From the NCBI RefSeq assembly GCF_009026145.1, contig NZ_WBUE01000009.1, forward strand, positions 78,118 through 142,117: 64,000 nt of DNA, written 5' to 3'. Source of the stretch: Hyphomicrobium sp. Lineage in GTDB: Bacteria; Pseudomonadota; Alphaproteobacteria; Rhizobiales; Hyphomicrobiaceae. Below the pieces are notes generated by a model. It did not search any database and was not told the DNA's origin. It saw only the letters and a list, made by a program, of their open reading frames with translations. Shown here piece after piece: positions 1-13,683 of this stretch; position 1 is the first letter of the stretch; every line of letters begins with the position of its first letter. Both the position numbers and the translations under genes were made by a program.

Positions 1-1195
1 TCTTGTCGGCGACCATGCGGTAGCCGACTGCTGGTAAGTCGCAACGGAAACCGGTCCGCTCCGCATACTCGCGGCAAAAACGGAAGTAGGCCTCCAGCGT
101 GGCGAAGAAATGCGCCTCGTCGAACGACCACATCGAGAACACGAACTTGTAGGGTCCGGGTTTCTCGCTGTGGCGGATGATCTGCAGGTGCGGCTTGGTT
201 GCGTTGCCGCCGACGATGAAGGTCGTCCAGCGGCAGATCAGGAAGTCGTAGATCGCACGCACGCGGTACTCTATGGCACGGTTAGGTGAGCCGCGTGCGA
301 TAAGAACCGTGAACATAGGCCCTAGTCGGCGCCAGAAGGCATTGCGCAGCCACCAGCGGCCCGAGGAGGTCGGCTTGACGCCCGGCACCTCGCGCCGCTC
401 CTCCACCATCACCCTGCCTGAGAAAGGATAGAAGTACATCATCAGCGCCTTGCCCTCGGCCACGAGGCTGGGCACGGCAGCGCGGAACTGCTCGAGCGTG
501 AAGACGCGGTGGCGCGCCCAGATGGCGGTCAGCGGCTTGATGCGCAGCGTCACCTCGACAATGACGCCGATGAGGCCGTAGCTCGAGCGCAAAAGGCGCA
601 TCTCCTCGCCGTTCTCGGTCTCATTGTAGCTGGCCACCGTGCCGTCGGGTCTGACGACCTTCATGCCGGAGACGAACGAGCTGATCTGCCCCCAGTACGA
701 GGTGCCGATCAGCGAGCTGTCCTTCGTCGCGGCGCAGGCGACCGCGCCGAGCGTGACGTTGCCGATCTCGGTGTTGATGTGAAACTGCTTGCCGCGGCGC
801 GCTAGCTCTTCCGCCACATCGATGTACAGCGCGCCCGCCTCGGCGGTGACGAAGTCGTGGCCGATCTCGATGATGCGGGTCATGCCGGTCATATCGAGCA
901 TGGTGCCCCCGTCGTCGGCGGAGCAGGGAGCCGGCGAATGCAGCTTGCCCACCGCCCGCACCGGCGAGGGATAGCTCGCCGCATCCATGACGACGCGCAC
1001 CACGTCGTCGATCGTTCGCGGGTGGACCACGACGGCCGGACTGTAGGTCACGCCGCCTTCCCAGTTGGTGATCGCATCGGTGGGTGCTGGAGTTTCAGCT
1101 GGTCGGCGATTGGCCACGAAGCCAGCGTGTCCGGCTAGCTTCAAGAGCGCCGCGACATGCGGCGTCATCGCCAGCTGAGGCATCAATGACTTCAT
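1..1195 (-). CDS. FAD-linked oxidase, VAO/aldonolactone-oxidase type (3' end off window)
   Basis: The frame is open from an ATG at 1195 to the left edge, giving 398 residues with no stop, so the C-terminal part is missing. The N-terminal half reads as a FAD_binding_4 (PCMH-type) domain: residues 56-110 carry the pattern of a VHPRTIDDV stretch, then a flavin-binding loop with a His at about residue 86 (VGKLHSPAP; the family usually has G-H-S there), then LDMTGM. Residues 140-185 (NTEIGNVTLGAVACAATKD) also fit. Such enzymes oxidise sugar lactones, alditols or sterols with FAD; the substrate cannot be told from this part. Basis: motif recognition; the substrate class is inference. Confidence 0.78.
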   Translation of the reverse strand, partial: MKSLMPQLAMTPHVAALLKLAGHAGFVANRRPAETPAPTDAITNWEGGVTYSPAVVVHPRTIDDVVRVVMDAASYPSPVRAVGKLHSPAPCSADDGGTMLDMTGMTRIIEIGHDFVTAEAGALYIDVAEELARRGKQFHINTEIGNVTLGAVACAATKDSSLIGTSYWGQISSFVSGMKVVRPDGTVASYNETENGEEMRLLRSSYGLIGVIVEVTLRIKPLTAIWARHRVFTLEQFRAAVPSLVAEGKALMMYFYPFSGRVMVEERREVPGVKPTSSGRWWLRNAFWRRLGPMFTVLIARGSPNRAIEYRVRAIYDFLICRWTTFIVGGNATKPHLQIIRHSEKPGPYKFVFSMWSFDEAHFFATLEAYFRFCREYAERTGFRCDLPAVGYRMVADK

Positions 1196-1331
1196 ACGCT
1201 GCCCCCACCGCTACGCTAAACCTCTGCGGTTTCAATGGGTACGCAGCCTAGCGTGCCATCGGTGGCATGCACATACGCCGCACGCCTCATGCTTAATCAA
1301 AGGCGCCGCCGCGTATCGGAATTGTCCGCGC

Positions 1332-2492
1332 TCAGGAAGCCGATTTCGACATGCGCTGGCCGATGATGATCAGGCGGGCGGCGCGCTCGGCGGCATCCTG
1401 CAGGTACTGCCGCGACTTCTTGATCGCCACATCGAGCGGCATGGCGTTGGGCGTTGCCGTCTCGAGACCATCGATGCCGTGCGCGAAAACACCGCCTGCA
1501 TCATCCGCCAGACCGCCGCCGATAGCTACGACCGGCACGCCGTGCTTGCGCGCCGCCGCGGCGACGCCCGAGGGGGTCTTGCCGAAGGCGGTCTGGAAAT
1601 CAACGCGCCCCTCGCCGGTGAAGGCGAGAGCGGCACCCTGCATGTGCTCCTCGAGCCGCGTCGCCGCGACGACGAGTTCGACGCCGCGCTTCAGCGTGGC
1701 GTTGGTGAAGGCCATGAGCCCAGCCCCGATGCCGCCGCCAGCGCCAGCGCCCGGCCGATCGATGACATCGGCACCGATTGAGCGTTTGATGACGTGGGCG
1801 AAGTGCGCCAGGTTCTTGTCGAGCTGCTCGACCATCTCTGGCGTGGCGCCCTTCTGCGGGCCGTAGACGCGCGAAGCACCCTTCTCGCCGCACAACGGAT
1901 TGGTGACGTCGCAGGCGACGCTGATGCGGATCTTGGCGAGGCCAGGGTTCACGCCCGACATGTCGACGGCCTGCACCTTGTCGAGGTGACCGCCAGCGAT
2001 GAGATCGGGAATCGGCGCCCCACCAAAGTTCAGGAAGCGGACACCGAGCGCCTGGGCGAGGCCGGCGCCGGCATCGTTGGTGGCCGAGCCGCCAATGCCA
2101 AGAATGATCTCCTCGACGCCGCGCTTGATGGCATCGGCGATCAGCTCACCGGTGCCGTAGGTGGTGGCAACGAGCGGATTGCGCTGCTCCTTGGGAACGA
2201 GCGGAAGCCCGGAAGCCTCGGCCATCTCGATGACCGCCGTCTTGCCGTTGCCGAGCAGGCCGTAGGAAGCCAGCACCCTGGCGCCCATGGGACCCGAGAC
2301 CTCGACCTGGACGATCTGGCCGCCGGTGGCATCGACCAGCGATTGCACCGTGCCCTCGCCGCCGTCGGCCATCGGCACCTTGACGTAGACGGCGTCCGGC
2401 CAGACCCGCTTGAGGCCCGTCTCGATCTCGCTCGCCACTTCCAGGGAGGTCAGGTTTTCTTTGAAGGAATCCGGGGCGATGACGATCTTCAT
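1332..2492 (-). CDS. Glycerate kinase (GarK/GlxK family)
   Basis: A 386-residue protein of usual length for the type-1 glycerate kinase family (PF02595), which phosphorylates D-glycerate with ATP to 2-phosphoglycerate and feeds glyoxylate/serine-cycle carbon into glycolysis. Visible motifs are IAPDSFK near residues 5-11, MADGGEGT at 41-48, and the glycine-rich GIGGSATNDAGAG around 132-144. A second Gly-rich stretch (GAGAGGGIGAG) follows mid-protein. The ATG start at 2492 is preceded by AAGAAG. The gene is monocistronic in appearance, with 185 bp to the upstream gene. Whether it acts in a methylotrophic serine cycle or in general glyoxylate assimilation cannot be judged here. Confidence 0.9.
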   Translation of the reverse strand: MKIVIAPDSFKENLTSLEVASEIETGLKRVWPDAVYVKVPMADGGEGTVQSLVDATGGQIVQVEVSGPMGARVLASYGLLGNGKTAVIEMAEASGLPLVPKEQRNPLVATTYGTGELIADAIKRGVEEIILGIGGSATNDAGAGLAQALGVRFLNFGGAPIPDLIAGGHLDKVQAVDMSGVNPGLAKIRISVACDVTNPLCGEKGASRVYGPQKGATPEMVEQLDKNLAHFAHVIKRSIGADVIDRPGAGAGGGIGAGLMAFTNATLKRGVELVVAATRLEEHMQGAALAFTGEGRVDFQTAFGKTPSGVAAAARKHGVPVVAIGGGLADDAGGVFAHGIDGLETATPNAMPLDVAIKKSRQYLQDAAERAARLIIIGQRMSKSAS

Positions 2493-2677
2493 TGGGCACT
2501 TCTTCTTACGGACGCTCGCGCGCCAACGGCTAATCGGCGAGAGGATACGGGGAAAGGCCGCACTGTGTCGCGCGCCTGCTTAAAGTTGCTTTCTTCGTCG
2601 GGGGTTACCTGAAAGCCATTGTGGCCATGGTTAAGGATAGCGAACAAATCGTTCGCCGCGGGGCACGCGACAAGGCC

Positions 2678-3343
2678 TCAGGTGCCCAGCTCCTGGATCG
2701 CATCCGATTCGACGATGTGCACGCCCGGGGCGGCACGCTCGGCGCATACGAGCATGCCCCTGGCAACCGTTTTTGTATGTATTGCCCGATACTTGCGTAG
2801 CGGCCCCAGCATCAGTGGGCCGATGACGGCGAGTACCCGGTTGCCGATGCGCTCGGCCAGCCGAAACTCGTCGCGCTCTCCGGCGAGCAGCGATGGGCGC
2901 AGGATATAGACCGATCGCAACCCCGCGCCCGCAACCCCGCTTTCCATCTCCCCCTTGGTCCTAAGATAGACGCTGCGCGCCGTTGCCCGGGCATCGACGG
3001 AGCTTATGGCGACGAGCGCCGTAGCGCTATGCGCGGCCGCCCATTTCGCCAAGGCGATCGGAATATCGCGATCGACCTTCTGAAAAGCCTCGGTAGACCC
3101 AGCCTTTTTTTGCGTCGTACCAACGCAGCAGAATACCGCTTCCACGTCCTCGCCCGCCGGCGGCGGAGGAATGCGGGAGAAGTCGACGATTCTCTCTTTG
3201 ACCCTCGGAAGCTCGGCATACTGCGTCGGCCGGTGGTGTAGCACGACGATATTGTCGAACCGCGGCGAGGCGAGCAGTAGCGGCATGAGCTGGCGCCCGA
3301 TGGCACCGGTGGACCCGACGATAACCGCCACGCGTTTTGCCAT
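2678..3343 (-). CDS. NAD(P)H-binding SDR-like oxidoreductase (HTATIP2/YbjT type)
   Basis: A 221-residue atypical short-chain dehydrogenase. The N-terminus has the Rossmann signature VIVGSTGAIGRQL with Gly at residues 10, 13 and 16. A conserved Ser pair (ISSVD, about 114-115) is followed by Tyr126 and Lys130 in VYLRTKGEME, as in the NAD(P)-binding family of TIP30/HTATIP2 and YbjT proteins. These are cytosolic reductases or redox-sensing proteins of mostly unknown substrate. The C-terminal part (KYRAIHTKTVARGM) fits the family. The start is the ATG at 3343. No informative neighbour: the next gene is divergent. Confidence 0.8.
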   Translation of the reverse strand: MAKRVAVIVGSTGAIGRQLMPLLLASPRFDNIVVLHHRPTQYAELPRVKERIVDFSRIPPPPAGEDVEAVFCCVGTTQKKAGSTEAFQKVDRDIPIALAKWAAAHSATALVAISSVDARATARSVYLRTKGEMESGVAGAGLRSVYILRPSLLAGERDEFRLAERIGNRVLAVIGPLMLGPLRKYRAIHTKTVARGMLVCAERAAPGVHIVESDAIQELGT

Positions 3344-3463
3344 GGTGCTCTACTCCCGCTCCCCGGGCGCAGACTAGTCGTCGAGCCGGAACTCGTCCAC
3401 GCAGCCGGATTGCGTGGCAATATGACCCCCTGCAAACGCGAAATGACGTCGAAGGAGGTCCAG

Positions 3464-3703
3464 TTGAGCACATTCACCGTCAGGCGCGGCCGGCGCTACC
3501 AAGCCACCATCTCGCTCGGCCTTTTGGAAAGCCTCGCCGGCAACGACATGATCGCCGATCGGCTACGGGCCGCGGGGTTCACCGACATCAGCGTCAATGG
3601 GTCGGGGACCGTTCGGCATGCCGAAGCGCTCTGGCCGAAAGACGATGCCACTGCCGAAATGCCGGCGCAGGTGAGCGCCGTAACAGAAATTGAAGCGGCG
3701 TGA
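3464..3703 (+). CDS. Hypothetical protein, 79 aa, TTG start
   Basis: The frame is open from 3410, but a near-perfect Shine-Dalgarno (AAGGAGG at about 3452-3458) sits five bases before a TTG at 3464, so I take that as the start. The product begins (f)MSTFTVRRGRRYQATISLG and has a compact alpha/beta look with a repeated theme of short strands (SVNGSGTVRHAEALW) and an acidic, disordered tail. I recognise no domain. It is transcribed rightward, divergently from the NAD(P)-binding protein. Codon use is like that of neighbours. Strength of the RBS is the main argument that it is real. Confidence 0.5.
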   Translation: MSTFTVRRGRRYQATISLGLLESLAGNDMIADRLRAAGFTDISVNGSGTVRHAEALWPKDDATAEMPAQVSAVTEIEAA

Positions 3704-4114
3704 ATTGCGCGGCGCTGATTCCTCAGTCGGTGTGGCCCTGCAGTGAGGGAGCGCAGACCCGCGTGATGGTGATCAATGAATGGGCATGGGATTGCCCTCA
3801 GATTTAGTGCCTTGGAAACCCAGATCCCGGACGCATCTGCGGAAATGCATCATATGAGCGGAAATCGATCTGCCTGCTGACATTCAACATGCGTAGGACT
3901 TGTCTTGCTTGACTGACATGGCAAGATATGCGGCCTGAGCACGAAGTCTCGCGTTACCGAATGCAGCCCCTTGAGCTCGACCTTCGATCCGCACCGTGCG
4001 ACCCCGCGATCTGTCCGATTTCCGCCACTCGGTCATCGGCACTTCGTCCGTGGAATGCGGAATGGGCCGACCTTCGGTCTCTCGGGACGACTGTCGGCGG
4101 GAGGGACAGTGGAG
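3704..4114. other. Intergenic stretch, no convincing gene
   Basis: About 410 bases between two rightward genes. Overlapping open frames exist on both strands (for example leftward over 3884-4120), but none has a good RBS, recognisable motif or neighbour-like codon pattern. Promoter elements for the NTF2-like gene presumably lie here; I see no clear terminator. Confidence 0.5.
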
Positions 4115-4561
4115 ATGCAATTAGACGAACACAGGGCCAGGATGATTCTGGATTCGTCGCACGCTGCGTGGAGCCGCGGTGATATCGAGGGGGTGCTGAG
4201 CAACTACGTCGACGATCTCACCTACTACTGCAATACCGGCGGCCCCGACGGAGGACCACTTTCGATCGTCGGCAAGCAGGCCTTGCGCCACATGCTGCAG
4301 CCCATCGCCGACGTCGCCGAAAGCGTTTCCGTATCCGAATACTTCCGCTTCAGCGATGGGATCGGGCGCGCCAAGATCGAGTGCTACATTCGCCATAAGA
4401 CGACGCACCACACACTCGTCGGATCGTACCGCCAGCTCGTCACCTATAGGGGCAACAGGATCGCGCGTATGGAGGAATTCCACGATGCGGCCAAGATGAT
4501 TGCCTTCTGGCGCATGATCTCCGGCGAGGCCGCGATAGAGAAGGCGTTGCTGGCCGAGTGA
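4115..4561 (+). CDS. SnoaL/NTF2-like protein
   Basis: A 148-residue protein taken from the ATG at 4115, which has GGGAGGGA 8-15 bases upstream; the longer frame from 3971 adds a low-complexity Arg/Pro-rich leader and is unlikely. The sequence begins ARMILDSSHAAWSRGDIEGV and continues with a YVDDLTYYCNTGG strand and a final YRGNRIARMEEFHDAAKM strand, the cone-shaped alpha+beta barrel pattern of SnoaL-like (ketosteroid isomerase/NTF2) proteins. Members are small isomerases, hydrolases or binding proteins; the ligand cannot be inferred. Confidence 0.78.
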   Translation: MQLDEHRARMILDSSHAAWSRGDIEGVLSNYVDDLTYYCNTGGPDGGPLSIVGKQALRHMLQPIADVAESVSVSEYFRFSDGIGRAKIECYIRHKTTHHTLVGSYRQLVTYRGNRIARMEEFHDAAKMIAFWRMISGEAAIEKALLAE

Positions 4562-4625
4562 CGACGTCACCAGCTTTCGGGGACCGGAACGGCACATTGA
4601 TTGCCGCCCCCGTTGTTGCGGCTTC

Positions 4626-4832
4626 TCACCAACGGCGCCAGCGCCACCACCAGTTGCGATGCCAGCGCCAGCGAACCCAGCCGGCCTTGTCGACCATGGA
4701 CGCGGAATGAGCCGAGTAGCCGGGAATGGCGCTGAGGCCAGCGACCGGCGCCGCCTGCGCCGGTGTCCCGAGCGCCACGGCGCACAGCGTCAGGGCGCCG
4801 GCAAATGCGCAGACGGGAAGATGACGGTGCAT
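4626..4832 (-). CDS. Small secreted Trp/Arg-rich protein
   Basis: A 68-residue protein from the ATG at 4832, with GGAGGA seven bases upstream; the frame extends further upstream without an RBS. Residues 1-24 look like a Sec signal peptide: MHR start, hydrophobic core (FAGALTLCAVAL), and an AQA-A cleavage site. The mature part of about 44 residues ends in a striking tail (WVRWRWHRNWWWRWRRW) made almost only of Trp and Arg. It is convergent with the NTF2-like gene. Function is unknown; the tail resembles cationic Trp-rich membrane-active peptides in composition only. Confidence 0.55.
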   Translation of the reverse strand: MHRHLPVCAFAGALTLCAVALGTPAQAAPVAGLSAIPGYSAHSASMVDKAGWVRWRWHRNWWWRWRRW

Positions 4833-5023
4833 GGGGTATCCTCCGGATTGAACGTCCTTCAAAGGATACCGTTGCCCGTGCCAAGATCGCCTTAGCCCAA
4901 GCGATCCAAATTTCCTCAATCCGCGCCCAACGACCTTAACCATGTCTTGCGACGCCTTATCGCGCGCAACGCCTTTGGCGGCCGCCGCGTCACGCCGATG
5001 CCGCTTTTGCGACGGGGAATCCC

Positions 5024-5764
5024 GTGGCGATAACCGGGACAGGGGTCAGAAACGTGAAATTCAAGATTGGCGCCGAATGGTGGGATGCGTTCTTCAAGAT
5101 GCTGTCGATCGTGCTCGTGCCGCTCACCGTTGCCGGCATGGGCTGGTACTGGACGCGCTGGCAGCAGAACGTCAATGACCTCAAGAGCATGATCGATCTC
5201 GTCACCGACAAGTCGCCGGAGAAGCAGAAGTATGGGATCGCGATGTTCGAGTACCTCGCCAAGAACGGCAAGGTGCCGGTCGAATTCCTCTCCGCGCAGA
5301 TCGACTACGCGACCACGGCGGAAAACCACGAGCTTTTGCCGATGCTAGAGGTCGCCATCCAGGCAGCCGCCAAGGAAAACTCCGATGTCGCCGAGGCCTA
5401 CCGCGTGGCCCTGGAGCGGCGGCCGGCACGTGTCTTCATCCATGTACCGAACGACGACGTCTATGGCTGCCTCGTGCGCTTGCGCGAAGCCTTCAAGGAT
5501 GCCGACAAGGCGGCCGTGCGCTTCCCGGCCGTGCGCAAGTACCAGGGCTACGCCAACTCCAACCAGGAGCTGCGCTTCTTCCATGCCGAGGACGAGCAGC
5601 GCGCCAAGCAGATTGCCACCCTGTTTCGCACGCTGGGACTGGAGCTCAGCGTCAAGGACATATCGAGGACGTCCTGGGCACGCACCAATGCGCCCAACAG
5701 CTACGAGCTGTGGTTCAACGGCAATCCTCTGCCGCGCATCTGCCAGCAGGCCGCGAGCGGCTAA
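5024..5764 (+). CDS. Membrane-anchored hypothetical protein
   Basis: A 246-residue protein from a GTG at 5024; an internal GTG at residue 11 (VKFKIGAEWW) is an alternative start. One hydrophobic helix near residues 27-44 (SIVLVPLTVAGMGWYW) probably anchors it in the inner membrane, with the remainder on one side. A helical region follows (about 50-130), then a C-terminal alpha/beta domain from about 140 (ARVFIHVPNDDVYGCL...ELWFNGNPLP). The C-terminal part looks like a sensor or peptide-binding fold but I do not recognise the family. It is convergent with pnp and separated from it by two hairpins. Confidence 0.72.
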   Translation: MAITGTGVRNVKFKIGAEWWDAFFKMLSIVLVPLTVAGMGWYWTRWQQNVNDLKSMIDLVTDKSPEKQKYGIAMFEYLAKNGKVPVEFLSAQIDYATTAENHELLPMLEVAIQAAAKENSDVAEAYRVALERRPARVFIHVPNDDVYGCLVRLREAFKDADKAAVRFPAVRKYQGYANSNQELRFFHAEDEQRAKQIATLFRTLGLELSVKDISRTSWARTNAPNSYELWFNGNPLPRICQQAASG

Positions 5765-5790
5765 AGCACAGTGGACCAAGCCGGGTGGAT

Positions 5791-5831
5791 AAAAAACCGG
5801 GGCGCACGCCTGAGGGTAAGGCGTGCGCCCC
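5791..5831 (-). terminator. Rho-independent terminator, leftward (pnp operon)
   Basis: A perfect 12-bp stem (5799-5810 with 5820-5831, GGGGCGCACGCC and its complement, 9-base loop) is followed in the leftward direction, after four bases, by six T residues (5791-5796 on the complement). It lies between the convergent gene ending at 5764 and pnp, and could also slow rightward transcripts although it has no T-tract in that direction. Confidence 0.7.
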
Positions 5832-5972
5832 GATATCGCCACGTACGGCCCGGGGGGGGAGGGCCTTTCTAGGGGAAGGGAAGCGTGACGTAGGCACAAT
5901 CTGCCAGAGGCCGGGCCCCCCGCCCCTTGATCGGCGTCAACACGAATTGTCGCAGGGTGTCATCGACGACAA

Positions 5973-5997
5973 AGCCGCCGGGAGATGCCCGGCGGCT
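5973..5997 (-). terminator. Hairpin just after pnp
   Basis: A perfect 10-bp stem (5973-5982 with 5988-5997, AGCCGCCGGG and its complement) with a 5-base loop lies 27 bases downstream of the pnp stop. Read leftward it is followed only by TT then GTCG, so it may act as a weak terminator or as a 3' stabilising hairpin ahead of the stronger terminator at 5791-5831. Confidence 0.55.
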
Positions 5998-6023
5998 CCG
6001 TCGTATCACTGGCTATTGGGTGC

Positions 6024-8240
<2,217 letters not shown>

Positions 8241-8402
8241 GTTCGTTCTTTCTTTCTCTCATCTCGTAGCGGTGCACAGCCGGCCGGAATGCCGGTTGCG
8301 CTTGCCCTCGGTTTTGAGCCGAGGCGCGAGGCTCGATGCCTCCTAAGGATGCGGGCGGATGGCTGTCATCGACGAGGTCGCCGACCTTCCGCGCGCCTGT
8401 CG

Positions 8403-8672
8403 TCAGCGGCGGATGCCGAGCTTGTCGATGATACTCTGGTAGCGCTGCTCGTTCTTGCGCTTCACGTAGTCGAGAAGCTGGCGGCGCTGGCTCACCATCT
8501 TGAGGAGGCCGCGGCGCGAATGGTTGTCTTTCTTGTGGGTCTTGAAATGCTCGGTGAGGTGGTTGATCCGCTCGGTCAGGAGGGCGATCTGCACTTCCGG
8601 CGAGCCGGTGTCGTTGGCCTTCGTAGCGTTGTCCTTGATGAGCGCGCTCTTGCGCTCGGGCGAAAGCGACAT
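8403..8672 (-). CDS. rpsO: 30S ribosomal protein S15
   Basis: An 89-residue protein matching S15 throughout, including [20 protein letters not shown] (residues 23-42), the [11 protein letters not shown] loop and the C-terminal [14 protein letters not shown]15 is a primary binder of 16S rRNA in the platform of the small subunit. It has an AGAAAGGA-type ribosome binding site before the ATG at 8672. It sits between truB and pnp, each about 160-195 bp away; these gaps are the usual sites of operon-internal processing. Confidence 0.98.
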   Translation of the reverse strand: MSLSPERKSALIKDNATKANDTGSPEVQIALLTERINHLTEHFKTHKKDNHSRRGLLKMVSQRRQLLDYVKRKNEQRYQSIIDKLGIRR

Positions 8673-8867
8673 CGGGTATCCTTTCTCTTAAGGTGTGGGA
8701 GAGGGCCTAGCCCTCAAAAAGCGGCCACAGCCGGGATGTCGTCCAGCAGGGTCGCAAAGCGGTGGGCGTCTTATACACGAGCGTGCCGGCGCCGCGAGCA
8801 CAAATCGGGCCTGAAATGGTGCCTGTGACGTTAACCGGCGCCTTCCCTCCCCTGCACGCTGGCGATA

Positions 8868-9779
8868 TCAGCCGAAATTGAACACCCGGGTGGGGCGGAA
8901 GGCCCCTTTCTCCAGCTCGCCGAGCGCGAGAATGCGGCCCTTGAAGTGCGCGTAAGCCGCCCCGCTCAGCACCGGTGCGTCACGCCCGCGCACGAGCACG
9001 GCCTGGCCGCGGGCCAGGCTTGCGGCGTCGCCGGGACCGACGCTCAAGCCTGGCAGATCTTCGAGCGCCGCCTCGACGGGCTGCAGATAGCGGCCGATCT
9101 CGCCCGACTCGGCCGCCTCCTTCAGGGTGCCAAGTTGCACCGCCATCTGCTCATCGAACGGCCCGACGCGCGTGCGCCGCAGGGCGATGACGTGCGCGGC
9201 GCTGCCCAACGCCCGGCCCATGTCGCGCGCCAGGGCCCGCACGTACGTTCCCTTGCCGCACTCGGCCTCCAGCACCGCCGTCGCCTCGTCCGGCATATCG
9301 ATAAGTCGCAGCTCCTCGATCACGATCCAGCGCGGCTCCAGCACGACCTCCTCGCCGCTGCGGGCCAAGTCGTAGGCGCGGTTGCCTTCCACCTTGATGG
9401 CCGAGAACGCCGGCGGCACCTGGCTGATCTCGCCGGTGAAATCGGGAAGGATATTCTCGATGTCCTCCAGCGAAGGAAGCACGTCCGAGGTGCGCACGAC
9501 CTGGCCCTCGGCATCGTCGGTATCGGTCTCGGCGCCGAAGCGCACCGTGAAGCGGTATGCTTTCTCGCCATCGACGGCGAACGGCACGGTCTTCGTCGCC
9601 TCGCCGAGCGCAATCGGCAGGATGCCGGTCGCCAACGGATCGAGGGTGCCGGCATGGCCCGCCTTCTGCGCCTCGAACAGGCGGCGCACGGCGCCGACGG
9701 CCTGCGTCGACGTCATGCCGATCGGCTTGTCGAGCACGACCCAGCCATGCACCGGATTTCCCTTTTTTCTCCGCGCCAT
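8868..9779 (-). CDS. truB: tRNA pseudouridine(55) synthase
   Basis: A 303-residue TruB that makes pseudouridine at U55 of the T-loop in elongator tRNAs. The catalytic Asp is at about residue 47 in GHAGTLDPLATG, and the KPxGxTS motif (DKPIGMTS) lies at 18-25. A C-terminal PUA-like region (about 240-300) ends in RPTRVFNFG. The start at 9779 lies three bases after the rbfA stop, consistent with translational coupling in the infB-rbfA-truB run. Confidence 0.97.
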   Translation of the reverse strand: MARRKKGNPVHGWVVLDKPIGMTSTQAVGAVRRLFEAQKAGHAGTLDPLATGILPIALGEATKTVPFAVDGEKAYRFTVRFGAETDTDDAEGQVVRTSDVLPSLEDIENILPDFTGEISQVPPAFSAIKVEGNRAYDLARSGEEVVLEPRWIVIEELRLIDMPDEATAVLEAECGKGTYVRALARDMGRALGSAAHVIALRRTRVGPFDEQMAVQLGTLKEAAESGEIGRYLQPVEAALEDLPGLSVGPGDAASLARGQAVLVRGRDAPVLSGAAYAHFKGRILALGELEKGAFRPTRVFNFG

Positions 9780-9782
9780 CGG

Positions 9783-10184
9783 CTAGTCCTTGTCGACATC
9801 CTGACGGACCTTCGGGCTCGCCAGCAGCGCATCGATGCGGCTCGCCTCCTCGAACGTCTCGTCGCGGCGGAAGCGGATGTCGGGTGCGAACTTCAGGTTC
9901 ACCGCCCGCGCCACCTCTCCGCGGATGTAGCGCTTGTTGCGGTTGAGCGCCTCGATCACTTCCTTCGTGTCGGTATCCCCGAGGGTGACGACGTATACCG
10001 TCGCCAGCTTCAGGTCGGGTGACAACCGCACCTCCGGCACGGTGATGACGTGCGCGGCGATGACATCGTCGTGGATGTCGCCGCGCGCCAACATCTCGGC
10101 GAGCTTGTGGCGAATGAGCTCGCCGACGCGCAGCTGCCGCTGCGAAGGCGCGGCCGAATACGCCGATTTCTTGGATCTCGTCAC
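9783..10184 (-). CDS. rbfA: Ribosome-binding factor A
   Basis: A 133-residue RbfA, a KH-type protein that binds the 30S precursor and helps 16S rRNA 5'-end maturation. Typical segments are [19 protein letters not shown] at the N-terminus, [19 protein letters not shown] in the middle, and [23 protein letters not shown] near the end. It overlaps no neighbour but ends three bases before truB. The gap to the infB stop upstream (about 114 bp) holds a perfect palindrome. Confidence 0.96.
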   Translation of the reverse strand: MTRSKKSAYSAAPSQRQLRVGELIRHKLAEMLARGDIHDDVIAAHVITVPEVRLSPDLKLATVYVVTLGDTDTKEVIEALNRNKRYIRGEVARAVNLKFAPDIRFRRDETFEEASRIDALLASPKVRQDVDKD

Positions 10185-10244
10185 TGGAAAGTTAGCTCAC
10201 TGGAATCCGCCGCGGGATTGGACCGCGAGCGGTTGCCAAATTCG

Positions 10245-10271
10245 AGTGTCAGACCCAGAGGGTCTGACACT
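10245..10271. repeat. Perfect 12-bp palindrome between infB and rbfA
   Basis: Two 12-base arms (10245-10256, AGTGTCAGACCC; 10260-10271) are exact complements around a 3-base loop. It lies inside the translation operon, in the infB-rbfA gap. Neither direction has a T-tract, so a terminator is unlikely. The adjoining 30 bases (10272-10302) carry imperfect repeats of CCTAATTCCTA. It looks like a REP-type dispersed palindrome or an RNA processing hairpin; only one copy is in this window. Confidence 0.6.
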
Positions 10272-10298
10272 TAGTCCCTAATTCCTAGAACCTAATCC

Positions 10299-12983
<2,685 letters not shown>

Positions 12984-13009
12984 ACTCCGAAACCCTGCAT
13001 TTCCTGTCT

Positions 13010-13651
13010 TCAGGATGCGCTCAAGCCCGACCGATAGCGCCTTAAGCGCTCGGCCTGACTAAGAAACCGTGTCGTGGCTCCGCCTTGTATGAGGCCAGCA
13101 TGTACCACATTTGACCGCCCGATGGCCAAGCTCAATTGTTCGATGGTGAGGCAATCAACAATAGGCGCAGGCTTGCCCTTATCTCGTTGAATTGCCATGA
13201 ACTTGGCGTCGAGCTTGCGGCGTCCCTCGGGGGTGCCGTCGGCCCCGTGAAGCAGCGCCGCAGCACGCCCGCTGTCGAGCAGCTTGTCGACTTTCTCGGC
13301 CCCGGTGGAGACGAGACCCGCCTTGTTGGCCAGCGACAGCGCGTTGAGGAGGCGCTCTACAAATAGTGCCTCTACGGCCTGAGGCAAGTCCGGTCGAGCG
13401 TTCACGTGCCGCTTGAGGCTCTTGGCGAAGGCGTTCGACCTGACCGCAGCCTCCACCGCCGCACGTTCACTGGTTACCCAAACACCCCGACCAGGCAGCT
13501 TGCGGGTGACGTCCGGGACTATCGTACCCGAAGGATCGGCGACGAAGCGGATCAGGTCGTCGGGCGGCAGCTCGTGGCGCGTGACGATGCAGCGGCGAAG
13601 CGAACCCCGCACGTCTCCATCGTCTGTGTCGTCCAGCGGCTCAGCGCCCAA
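13010..13651 (-). CDS. ylxR: YlxR-family RNA-binding protein with L7Ae-like C-terminal domain
   Basis: A 213-residue protein between nusA and infB, the standard place for ylxR. Residues 15-90 form the YlxR (DUF448) fold: [19 protein letters not shown], then PGRGVWVT. Residues 100-195 resemble a ribosomal L7Ae/L30e-like domain ([21 protein letters not shown]), a two-domain form common in alphaproteobacteria. Such proteins bind nucleic acid or interact with RNase P; the exact role is unsettled. Confidence 0.9.
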   Translation of the reverse strand: MGAEPLDDTDDGDVRGSLRRCIVTRHELPPDDLIRFVADPSGTIVPDVTRKLPGRGVWVTSERAAVEAAVRSNAFAKSLKRHVNARPDLPQAVEALFVERLLNALSLANKAGLVSTGAEKVDKLLDSGRAAALLHGADGTPEGRRKLDAKFMAIQRDKGKPAPIVDCLTIEQLSLAIGRSNVVHAGLIQGGATTRFLSQAERLRRYRSGLSAS

Positions 13652-13683
13652 TCCGATATTCCTCTCGCCGAGAACATTGCCAA

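Noticed and set aside
3884..4120. A 78-codon leftward frame between the TTG-start gene and the NTF2-like gene
   Set aside because: No clear RBS or motif; composition unlike neighbouring proteins. Left as undecided non-coding sequence.
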